A DNA stretch of 38,292 bases from the IMG/VR virus record IMGVR_UViG_3300023178_000116, positions 1 through 38,292 of that record, one strand, 5' to 3'. Position numbers and translations under genes: made by a program. Position 1 is the stretch's first letter; every line of letters begins with the position of its first letter. Below the pieces are notes generated by a model. The model worked only from the letters and a program-made list of their open reading frames with translations. It was not told where the DNA came from and did not search any database. Positions 24,751-31,835 of the stretch are shown here, piece by piece. This DNA comes from a virus.

Positions 24751-26298
24751 CTAGTTAGCCACTGAATCCTTTCTAAATGGATCCGGCGTTGGTGTTGCTG
24801 GATTTGGGTTAGCAACTGTAACAGCATTGTCTCTATCTGTTGCTACAATTTTAAATGCTAACGGATTTAAATTTTCATGATGATTCCACGGTTCGTGTTG
24901 TGGAGATCTTTGTGCTAAAATAGGATGGGCGGCATGACCTGGAAGACTGTGTGTATTTAAAGCACCAACCTTTCCTGCTTCTGTTGCTAATGGACCATTC
25001 ATATGAATGTTTGCCGCTGATTCGATATGATCAGCACCACTTTTAATTTCTGTTGTACCTCCTGAAGTAAACCAATTATATGATGTTGTGTTAATGTGCA
25101 TACCGCCATTGGTTGTTATTTTAGTATCTCCTCCAACAAGTATATTTGTGTTTGCACTAGATTCCATTTGAATTTGTCCTAGTGTTGATTTAGTTCCTAT
25201 ATAGTTTCCACTTGCTTTTATTGCAATGTTAGCACCTGCTTCAATAGTAACATTTCTATCTGCTGTTAAATTAAAATCATTTTCAGTGTGCATACTAATA
25301 CTATCTTTTGCATAGATGTCAATCTTACCGTCTGATGTTAATTCAATCCAGGCAGTTCCTCTTGAGTTAGCAATGTAAATTAAATCTTCTGTATTATGTA
25401 AAAGTACCTGATGGCCTGTTCTAGTTCTAAGACGTAATAATTCGTTATGAGGTAATGTTGGATCGCCATCATCTTCATTCATCATTACTTTTGCATAATC
25501 AGGACCGCCCGATGAAGCGTTGCTTCTACGCAACAATTTATCATCGCCATCGTCCATTACAAACTCTGATCCACCAAGCCTTGAGCGTGTAATATTTGCA
25601 AAATCCGCAGTGGTTCCTACTCGCTCATTAGGTGATCCAGGACGCTTATCATATGGTCCAGGTGTGCTTATACCAAAGACTGCACTTGGTACTTCTCGTC
25701 TTGCACTTGACGTCGACGTTCCTCTTGCTTCGTCTTCAAGTAATCCTTGTTCTTCTAAATTGTTTACAAACTCTGTTTGGTATGGTTTTCTAAACTGTGT
25801 TGGATCTTGTCCTAGACCTTCTTCTAAAACTTTATTATATTCTGCAACAGGAATTTTCTTACCTTGTAAATCTCCAGGAGTTCCATCAGTTGTGTATGAT
25901 GTTGATACTTGACCAGGCATTGCAAAATTCATATATTTGTCTTGGATACAACCTAACCAGTAACATTGATTAGGATTTCCTTCTGCAAAAATAACAAGTA
26001 CTATAGTACCTGGATCAGGCGGGATTGCCCAAAACCCATAAGACTGTTGGCTATCTCTATAAGTATCATTTTTACTAATTCCAGATCTTGTTGTTTGTCC
26101 AGCAAAGGGTGAAAGATATCTTGCTGTATATGTACCGGCTTGTGATAAATCAGGTCCGCCTACTTCATTTGATTTTAGTAACTGAACTGATAACGAACCC
26201 ATATATTCTGGGTCAAGCACGTTAAGAACTTTTGCAAGATACGGTCCTGGTCTTGTCCAAAGTTTTCTATTAAACGATATTCTATCAAATTCAGCCAT
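24751..26298 (-). CDS. 5: Baseplate hub / cell-puncturing spike gp5, lysozyme domain not seen
   Basis: The N-terminal domain (about residues 15-125) is an OB-fold like that of gp5/VgrG: GPYLAKVLNVLDPEYMGSL, then FWAIPPDPGTIVLVIFAEGN and YWLGCIQDKYMNFAMPG. The C-terminal half (about 300-440) is a run of short beta repeats such as WIELTSDGKIDIYAKDSISM, the triple-stranded beta-helix needle. A His-rich tail (HSLPGHAAHPI, PWNHHEN) follows near 450-480. T4 gp5 has a lysozyme domain between these parts. Here the linker (about 130-270) is polar and low in hydrophobics, with no lysozyme E-D-T catalytic pattern. The protein is 515 residues against 576 in T4. The ATG overlaps the upstream hub gene stop as TAATG. 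It is presumably the central spike that pierces the outer membrane without its own muralytic domain. Confidence 0.85.
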   Translation of the reverse strand: MAEFDRISFNRKLWTRPGPYLAKVLNVLDPEYMGSLSVQLLKSNEVGGPDLSQAGTYTARYLSPFAGQTTRSGISKNDTYRDSQQSYGFWAIPPDPGTIVLVIFAEGNPNQCYWLGCIQDKYMNFAMPGQVSTSYTTDGTPGDLQGKKIPVAEYNKVLEEGLGQDPTQFRKPYQTEFVNNLEEQGLLEDEARGTSTSSARREVPSAVFGISTPGPYDKRPGSPNERVGTTADFANITRSRLGGSEFVMDDGDDKLLRRSNASSGGPDYAKVMMNEDDGDPTLPHNELLRLRTRTGHQVLLHNTEDLIYIANSRGTAWIELTSDGKIDIYAKDSISMHTENDFNLTADRNVTIEAGANIAIKASGNYIGTKSTLGQIQMESSANTNILVGGDTKITTNGGMHINTTSYNWFTSGGTTEIKSGADHIESAANIHMNGPLATEAGKVGALNTHSLPGHAAHPILAQRSPQHEPWNHHENLNPLAFKIVATDRDNAVTVANPNPATPTPDPFRKDSVAN

Positions 26299-28640
26299 TA
26301 CCTACCACTGCCTCCGCCTGCGGTTTTTTTCTCTTGCGCCTTTTCTTCTGTAGGATTATTATTACCTGTTGCTTTCTTAGGCGTGTCAAGTTCTTGTTGA
26401 TTAGTCATTCTATTTAATTTAAGTGTCTGGGTAAATTGGTTGTTTTCGAATGTATGTGTTATTTCTGTTACTTGGTACAAACCACTAAATTCTCTAACAA
26501 CTACGCCGTTGTTTTCATCTATCATTGTTGGAAATTCTATTGTATCTTTATTAAGAGCATAGTCATATGGTGTTCTAAAATTTAAAACAATGTATTGTTG
26601 GCTTCGCACGTGATCAATTTGACCGTTTTCGTCTTCAAACCAAGTTGCTCCTGCGGCACTTTGGTAATTTCCCATTCCGCTATCTGATAAGAAATACGGA
26701 TCTCCCATAATTTGTAATTCTACTTGCACCATGTCTGCATTACTGTAAACAAGTGCTTTGTGGAATGTTCTAGCAATTACATCTTTTGTATCCTGTGGTA
26801 CTGCTCTCATACCACTTGTGATCACTTCTAGTTCTGCACCTACTAACGGCTTTAATGCTACTTTAGGTTTTTCTTTATCACCTTCTTTTTGCGGAGTATC
26901 ACCTCCAAGATTTTGTTTGTCAGCAGTTGCACTATCGCCTGCATTTTGCTTAGACTTAGTATCAGAGGCATTATCAAGCGGAACTGGTGTTAAGAATCTG
27001 TAGTTAAATCTAATGTCAAAGTTAAGTACGTTTTTGTTTTTACCTGTGTACATATAATTGTACTCTTTATTAACATCAACTAGTAACGGTTTTGTGTCAG
27101 GTGCAACATCTGTTGGCGACATCCAAGTACTTGCATGAACTCTATAAGGTACAACCCTATAAACATAAATCCTTGGCTGTCTACCCTTACGTGCTTCAAC
27201 TTCTTTAACAGGAACATTAAACACCATTGCTTGAACTGTGAACCACGGACGATATCCATCTTCAACTTTACGTTCAAGTAAGTTTTTACCATACTCACTT
27301 TGTAACACCATTTCTTCAATAATATTTGTTATACGTGTTCCTTTTTGGAATTTAAAGGCTCGCTTATCACTTGGAATATTATTTCCTTTTTGTTCAAAAG
27401 TTTTTTTGATCGGGTCATATACTCTGCCATATCCGCTATGATTAATTTCACCTGGTTGTAGTTTATCTAAAACAAGTTTTGATTTACCAACATCGTTTAG
27501 GTTTTCTTCCGATAATGCTTGAACTTTTACTGCTTCACTTAGATCACTTCTTTTTACACTAATACCTAGTGTGTCTGCTAACCATGCATCGTAATCAATT
27601 TCAACTGTTCCTTTTTCTTCTCCTCCAACTGTTGCATAATATTCTTGTGAACCTTTAACAACACCTTCTTCAGTATTTTCTTTTGCTGTTTCTAACTTTT
27701 TACTTTGAAGTGCATCTTCTTTAGGAAATAAAATAATATATTCGTCAGCAAACGTCCTTTCATTTTTTTCTTCACGTTTAAGAAGTGTTGTATTAAGAGC
27801 AGTTGTTAAACTTTGACCACCACTTTGTAATGCTTCTGCTAATTGATTACCAATAATTGTAATATCATGTGGAATGTTTTGTACTGAGTCAGAGTATGCT
27901 GAGGAGTTTTGTGAAATAAATGATACTTCATACACACTACCACTTTGATCAACGCTCATTGATGATTCAGATAACTGAACAGGTAAGCACCTTCTGCCAA
28001 TACGCTGTGAATTATTTTCATCGTCCCAACCTACCATTTCAACAACTAGTAAGAACGGTGCGGTTACATAATTATTATGTCCTGCCATTTGAGCGGCAAC
28101 CATCAGTGCTTCTAAGAATTGTCCCATACTATAAGGTTCGATAACTGTAAAAGAACCTTGGTGCATTTGTGTTACACGAGATCTACTGTTAGGACTAATA
28201 ACAGAATTAATAGAACAACTATTAATATAGTATTCTACCCTACCGCCTTGTCTTTCTAAACTAGTAGTTGCTTTGCGAAACCCTACGTTTTGTGTGCCGC
28301 CTGCGGCTTTGATAACAACAACATTAGGTTCTTTACCTTCAAGCATATAGGTGTTATCAGGATCACGTAATTCGTTATTGTCTAAACAGTATAAACTCCA
28401 AAGATGGTTAACAGTTCTAAACCTTTCAAGTTCGTTATCTTTAAGATTAACTTTCTTGATGTTTTCGTACTTGATAGTTTTTACTGTATCTTTTTTCTCA
28501 GTATCGGATTTTGATTTACTATCTGTTTTTGATACTGAACCTTCATGTTCAAAGTCAGCAACTTCACCATTAAGTTGATCTGTTTCGCCCTTGCCTGATT
28601 CTTTTTTCTTTTTTTCGTACTCTGGATCGCCGATAGCCAT
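26298..28640 (-). CDS. Large baseplate hub protein, gp27/gpD-like (tentative)
   Basis: This 780-residue protein is encoded just upstream of and overlapping gp5. In many contractile tails the spike is carried by a gp27/gpD-type trimer. The C-terminal segment near residues 723-745 (LYQVTEITHTFENNQFTQTL) matches the usual closing strand pattern of such hub proteins. The N-terminal 75 residues are highly charged and Lys/Glu/Ser-rich (EKKKKESGKGETD), probably disordered. Residues about 120-260 are beta-rich with MGQFLEALMVAAQMAGHNNY. A second polar stretch occurs near 560-590 (SDTKSKQNAGDSATADKQNL). T4 gp27 is only about 391 residues, so large insertions must be assumed. A GGAG ribosome site lies in the end of gp53, 1 base upstream. 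It could instead be an unrelated marine-phage hub protein. Confidence 0.55.
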   Translation of the reverse strand: MAIGDPEYEKKKKESGKGETDQLNGEVADFEHEGSVSKTDSKSKSDTEKKDTVKTIKYENIKKVNLKDNELERFRTVNHLWSLYCLDNNELRDPDNTYMLEGKEPNVVVIKAAGGTQNVGFRKATTSLERQGGRVEYYINSCSINSVISPNSRSRVTQMHQGSFTVIEPYSMGQFLEALMVAAQMAGHNNYVTAPFLLVVEMVGWDDENNSQRIGRRCLPVQLSESSMSVDQSGSVYEVSFISQNSSAYSDSVQNIPHDITIIGNQLAEALQSGGQSLTTALNTTLLKREEKNERTFADEYIILFPKEDALQSKKLETAKENTEEGVVKGSQEYYATVGGEEKGTVEIDYDAWLADTLGISVKRSDLSEAVKVQALSEENLNDVGKSKLVLDKLQPGEINHSGYGRVYDPIKKTFEQKGNNIPSDKRAFKFQKGTRITNIIEEMVLQSEYGKNLLERKVEDGYRPWFTVQAMVFNVPVKEVEARKGRQPRIYVYRVVPYRVHASTWMSPTDVAPDTKPLLVDVNKEYNYMYTGKNKNVLNFDIRFNYRFLTPVPLDNASDTKSKQNAGDSATADKQNLGGDTPQKEGDKEKPKVALKPLVGAELEVITSGMRAVPQDTKDVIARTFHKALVYSNADMVQVELQIMGDPYFLSDSGMGNYQSAAGATWFEDENGQIDHVRSQQYIVLNFRTPYDYALNKDTIEFPTMIDENNGVVVREFSGLYQVTEITHTFENNQFTQTLKLNRMTNQQELDTPKKATGNNNPTEEKAQEKKTAGGGSGR

Positions 28641-28641
28641 C

Positions 28642-28947
28642 TTAGACTCCTAATGAATTCTTTAGTGTAGATCCATTAGGTAGATAAATTGAAGTACCTA
28701 CTTTAAGATCATAAACTGGGTCCTCGATAACATCCATGTTTCGTTGAGCAAACACCCACCATAGTTTAGGTGTTCCGTATAAGTCATATGCTAGTAGGTC
28801 TGGTCTGTAGTTATATTGAGGTTCAATTTCATATAACACATCATCAGGCGATGCTGGCACTGGTCTCGGCCTCATAAAATCTAGATATTCACCAGTTTCG
28901 TTATTAGGTGTATTTTTCCAAGGACTTGATTCTTCGTACTTTGCCAT
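28642..28947 (-). CDS. 53: Baseplate wedge protein gp53
   Basis: This 101-residue protein matches the core of gp53: YEIEPQYNYRPDLLAYDLYG (about residues 40-59), then TPKLWWVFAQRNMD, DPVYDLKVGTSIYLP and a short tail. The second half has a LysM-like pattern. T4 gp53 is 196 residues, so this is a compact form retaining the central part. In T4 it clamps adjacent wedges around gp6/gp25. The ATG overlaps the stop of the tube-cap-like gene as TAATG, with AAAGGA 10 bases ahead. The position beside gp5 agrees with the T4 53-5 gene pair. Confidence 0.85.
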   Translation of the reverse strand: MAKYEESSPWKNTPNNETGEYLDFMRPRPVPASPDDVLYEIEPQYNYRPDLLAYDLYGTPKLWWVFAQRNMDVIEDPVYDLKVGTSIYLPNGSTLKNSLGV

Positions 28948-29840
28948 TAAATAAATCCTTTGCCGTTACTTAAATATGATCCATTAACATATTTTTGTAA
29001 ACTAAACTGTTCAATTTCACGTCTGCTGTAGATAGGCTGTACTGTTACAGTAATCAAACTTTGTGTCGGAACCCAACTTACTCCTGGGCCAGTTGGAATT
29101 TCCATTTCAAAATCTGTCATGATCTCTCCACGCTTAACCGTAACACCGTTAAGTCCTGTTTGAATATAATCAACGTCTTGAGGTAAGTCGATTGTAAAGT
29201 TTGTAATAACAACAGGAACATTATTAAAAATAAAATCTCCATAACCATTTAATTTTACAACAGGCGGTGGTGCACCAATAGTTTCTTCATCTCCGCCATA
29301 AAACATTTTTGTACATGATCTTAGATAGTGCATTGCCGCTACCCAATATTCTGCTTCTGCTCCGTTTTGTACAAAAAAGTCTCCTGTAATTACCAACTGA
29401 TCCACTTGTGAATTCTGGTATGCAAAATAAGGATAATTAGTATGTACAGGGGTTATGGCATTATAGTTTGCACTATGAGCAACAATAATTGTCGGAGTAT
29501 AAGGAAATACCAAACCACCGGTATTTGCTAAAACCTTTAACAATGGAGATCCTTTGAAACTGTCCGGAACTGAAAGTTTAACACGCCAGTCACGCTTTGA
29601 ACCTTTAAAGTTTACATTGCTGGTAGAGCCGCCTTTTTTATCAAACAGTCCTGCTAGGTTCTTTGATCTCAGTTTTTTACCGAACCCTAAAGAATCAATA
29701 AAGTCAGTTACAAACTGTGGTGGTGGACCACTTGGACCTGGCTTTGTATTTGATGCTTGTGAATCTGGACTTCCAGAACGAACAGGATTGCCTTTGCTGT
29801 CTCTTACTGGATTTCCACTACTGTCTCTAACTATTCCCAT
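28947..29840 (-). CDS. Baseplate tail-tube-cap-like protein (gp48-like, tentative)
   Basis: This 297-residue protein heads the late operon. The N-terminus is a polar Gly/Ser/Pro linker with a short duplicated DSxGNPVR motif (residues 6-21). The body contains GGLVFPYTPTIIVAHSANYN, then HTNYPYFAYQNSQVDQLVI, GDFFVQNGAEAEYWVAAMHY, APPPVVKLNGYGDFIFNNVP and ITNFTIDLPQDVDYIQTG. The FPYTP...NY pattern and the beta-rich body resemble tail-tube-fold proteins capping the baseplate, which T4 encodes as gp48 and gp54. I recall marine relatives of this protein being called gp48, but I cannot separate gp48 from gp54 by sequence alone. AAGGAG lies 9 bases before the ATG. The gene diverges from gp55 across an 87-base control region. 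Confidence 0.6.
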   Translation of the reverse strand: MGIVRDSSGNPVRDSKGNPVRSGSPDSQASNTKPGPSGPPPQFVTDFIDSLGFGKKLRSKNLAGLFDKKGGSTSNVNFKGSKRDWRVKLSVPDSFKGSPLLKVLANTGGLVFPYTPTIIVAHSANYNAITPVHTNYPYFAYQNSQVDQLVITGDFFVQNGAEAEYWVAAMHYLRSCTKMFYGGDEETIGAPPPVVKLNGYGDFIFNNVPVVITNFTIDLPQDVDYIQTGLNGVTVKRGEIMTDFEMEIPTGPGVSWVPTQSLITVTVQPIYSRREIEQFSLQKYVNGSYLSNGKGFI

Positions 29841-29857
29841 AATTGGTTAACTCCTTA

Positions 29858-29868
29858 CTATTATTTAG
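29858..29868 (-). promoter_or_regulatory. Possible late promoter (variant) for the leftward operon
   Basis: The minus strand reads CTAAATAATAG, 17 bases before the ATG of the tube-cap-like gene. It resembles the late -10 element but has one base inserted relative to TAAATA, so it is a weaker match than those at 6018 and 24268. It abuts the -35 box of the rightward gp55 promoter. Confidence 0.3.
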
Positions 29869-29897
29869 TTGACAAAGTTATGTACGTAGTTTATAAT
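29869..29897 (+). promoter_or_regulatory. Consensus sigma70 promoter for gp55
   Basis: TTGACA (29869-29874) and TATAAT (29892-29897) are both perfect consensus hexamers separated by the optimal 17 bases. Transcription should start near 29904. This is a host-type promoter, suited to making the late sigma factor before late genes are on. Confidence 0.85.
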
Positions 29898-29911
29898 AGA
29901 CAGTAACTTAT

Positions 29912-29917
29912 GGAGAA
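29912..29917 (+). promoter_or_regulatory. Ribosome binding site that fixes the gp55 start
   Basis: GGAGAA lies 10 bases before the ATG at 29928. The longer frame beginning at 29910 would place its ATG about 6 bases from the predicted transcription start and overlapping this site, leaving no room for a ribosome site. The 29928 start is therefore preferred. Confidence 0.7.
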
Positions 29918-29927
29918 TTTATTTAAT

Positions 29928-30761
29928 ATGAAAAGACAAAACTACCTAAACAACCGAGATCTTCTTGCGGAAATACATAAGTCAAAAACATCATATTGCA
30001 GTTTTGTAGACGAAGAATACCATCGATACGATATTATTTTACCAAGTATAGACAAGATTAACATACGTACTATTGCTGAAGCAAAGCGTAATAAAGCCAA
30101 AAGACTAAGTCAAGCAGACTACGAAGCACGTAAAGAAGCAGGCGAAAAAGTAAAACAAGCAGATTGCGAAGTAGATTACAGAAAAATTGAAAAAAACGAA
30201 CTTATTTTTAGAATTATGACGTATGATCATATCCCAGAAGAAAAGGGTCGTAAGAAAAATCCAAAAACAGTAGCAGACACAAAAGTAAAATTGAACTTTC
30301 CACCTTTCCAGCACTATAAGTTTAACTCAAAAGACGAACTAGTGTGTGTTGGTAAGAGCCATTGGCAAGGCGGAATGAAGAATGGTCACTTTGATCTTAA
30401 GGCCGGCCAAGCAACAAACAAACTTGCTTTGATGTGGATGAAGTTGTGTGAACGTTATGCAACAAGAGGTAACGTGAGAGGATACACTTATAATGATGAA
30501 ATGCGAGGACAAGCGATACTACAACTTACTCAAATTGGTTTACAATTTGATGAATCTAAGAGTAACAACCCGTTTGCTTACTACACAGCGGCAGTCACAA
30601 ACTCATTTGTACGTATTATCAACATTGAAAAACGCAATCAAAACATTAGAGACGACATCTTGGAAATGAATAACATGAATCCAAGTTTCACAAGGCAGAA
30701 TCAAGGCGTATTTGAAAGAGAACAAGCAGAACATTACGGAAACAAAAAGAATAATGAGTAA
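29928..30761 (+). CDS. 55: Late-transcription sigma factor gp55 with a large insertion
   Basis: This 277-residue protein, from the second in-frame Met, is a sigma70-family factor that should direct host RNA polymerase to TATAAATA-type late promoters. The N-terminal NYLNNRDLLAEIHKSK (residues 5-20) matches the start of T4 gp55. The sigma region 2-like core lies at about 160-250 (LALMWMKLCERYATRGN, GYTYNDEMRGQAILQ, FDESKSNNPFAYYTAAVTNS, FVRIINIEKRNQ). Between them is a Lys/Glu-rich segment of roughly 130 residues absent from T4 gp55 (185 residues in all). The C-terminus (GVFEREQAEHYGNKKNNE) lacks the hydrophobic LDFLYE-like tail by which T4 gp55 binds the gp45 clamp. An upstream frame would add six residues from 29910. 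It is driven by a perfect sigma70 promoter. Confidence 0.88.
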   Translation: MKRQNYLNNRDLLAEIHKSKTSYCSFVDEEYHRYDIILPSIDKINIRTIAEAKRNKAKRLSQADYEARKEAGEKVKQADCEVDYRKIEKNELIFRIMTYDHIPEEKGRKKNPKTVADTKVKLNFPPFQHYKFNSKDELVCVGKSHWQGGMKNGHFDLKAGQATNKLALMWMKLCERYATRGNVRGYTYNDEMRGQAILQLTQIGLQFDESKSNNPFAYYTAAVTNSFVRIINIEKRNQNIRDDILEMNNMNPSFTRQNQGVFEREQAEHYGNKKNNE

Positions 30762-30768
30762 ATGCCGG

Positions 30769-30797
30769 TTGACTTCATTGAAGTTTTCAGGTACAAT
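30769..30797 (+). promoter_or_regulatory. Sigma70-type promoter for gp47-gp46
   Basis: TTGACT (30769-30774) and TACAAT (30792-30797) are each one base off consensus and 17 bases apart, in the 60-base gap after gp55. The spacer holds a small inverted repeat, ACTTC-ATT-GAAGT (30772-30784), which overlaps the -35 end. It could be an operator or an upstream attenuating hairpin. Confidence 0.65.
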
Positions 30798-30821
30798 TAC
30801 AAGTTATCGTAAGGAAAAAAC

Positions 30822-31835
30822 GTGTTTAAGAAAGTTGCAGTATTTACAGACATCCATTTTGGATTAAAATCTAATTCAAGAACTCACAATGAAGATTGTG
30901 AGGAATTTATCGATTGGTATATCGATCAAGCAAAGGAACGAGGTTGCGAAACTGGTATTTTTATGGGCGATTGGCACCATAACCGAAACAGTTTGAACAT
31001 TACCACACTTGATTACACCATTCGATGTTTAGAAAAACTAGGTAAAGCATTTGAAAAGTTTTATTTCTTTCCTGGTAACCATGATTTATACTATAAAGAC
31101 AAACGAGATTTGAATAGTATTGCTTTTGGTAAGCATATCGAAGGCATTACCATGGTAAATGAAATCATGACACAAGATGATGTAACACTTGTGCCTTGGT
31201 TGGTAGAAGATGAATGGAAAAATATTTCAAAAATTAAATCCAAATATATGTTTGGCCACTTTGAACTTCCAAACTTCTATATGAACGCAATGGTACAGAT
31301 GCCAGATACTGGTGAATTGAAAGCAGACCACTTTAAACATCAAGAATATGTGTTCAGTGGACACTTCCATAAACGTCAGGTGCAAGGACCGATACACTAT
31401 ATTGGTAATGCACTTCCACACAACTATGCTGATGCATGGGATGATGAACGTGGTATGATGGTATTGGAATGGGGCGGCGAGCCAGAATATATTAACTGGT
31501 GGAACTGTCCAAAGTACAGAACAGTAAAACTGTCGCAACTACTTGACGAAAAAGATACACTTATTAAACCTAAAATGTATCTTAGGGTTACATTAGACTT
31601 ACCTATATCGTTTGAAGAAGCAACTTTTATCAAAGAAACATTTATTAAGGATTATAATTGTAGAGAAATTACACTTATTCCAAATACAAAGGATGAAGAA
31701 ATCAATTCTGATATTGATATTCAACAATTTGAAAGTGTAGACCAAATTGTTGCTAAAGAAATTGAAGCAATTGACAGTGATAACTTTAATAAAGCGAAAC
31801 TACTTGAGATATACAAGGATTTAGTACATGATTAA
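30822..31835 (+). CDS. 47: Recombination endonuclease subunit gp47 (Mre11/SbcD type)
   Basis: This 337-residue calcineurin-like metallophosphoesterase has every metal-binding motif in place: DIH (10-12), GDWHH (49-53), GNHD (85-88), a middle GHFE (near 147) and SGHFHKR (about 179-185). With gp46 it forms the Mre11-Rad50-type complex that resects broken DNA ends for recombination-dependent replication. T4 gp47 has a similar length (339). The start codon is GTG at 30822, chosen because AAGG lies 7 bases upstream and the protein then begins directly with the first beta strand. It overlaps gp46 by 8 bases, implying coupled translation and 1:1 assembly. Confidence 0.95.
   Translation: MFKKVAVFTDIHFGLKSNSRTHNEDCEEFIDWYIDQAKERGCETGIFMGDWHHNRNSLNITTLDYTIRCLEKLGKAFEKFYFFPGNHDLYYKDKRDLNSIAFGKHIEGITMVNEIMTQDDVTLVPWLVEDEWKNISKIKSKYMFGHFELPNFYMNAMVQMPDTGELKADHFKHQEYVFSGHFHKRQVQGPIHYIGNALPHNYADAWDDERGMMVLEWGGEPEYINWWNCPKYRTVKLSQLLDEKDTLIKPKMYLRVTLDLPISFEEATFIKETFIKDYNCREITLIPNTKDEEINSDIDIQQFESVDQIVAKEIEAIDSDNFNKAKLLEIYKDLVHD

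Noticed and set aside
29910-29927. Earlier ATG for gp55 at 29910
   Set aside because: It lies about 6 bases from the predicted transcription start and overlaps the GGAGAA site that properly serves the ATG at 29928; similarity to T4 gp55 begins after 29928.
30772-30784. Terminator after gp55 (ACTTC-ATT-GAAGT followed by T's)
   Set aside because: The stem has only 5 pairs and sits inside a well-formed sigma70 promoter, so an operator or chance repeat is more likely.
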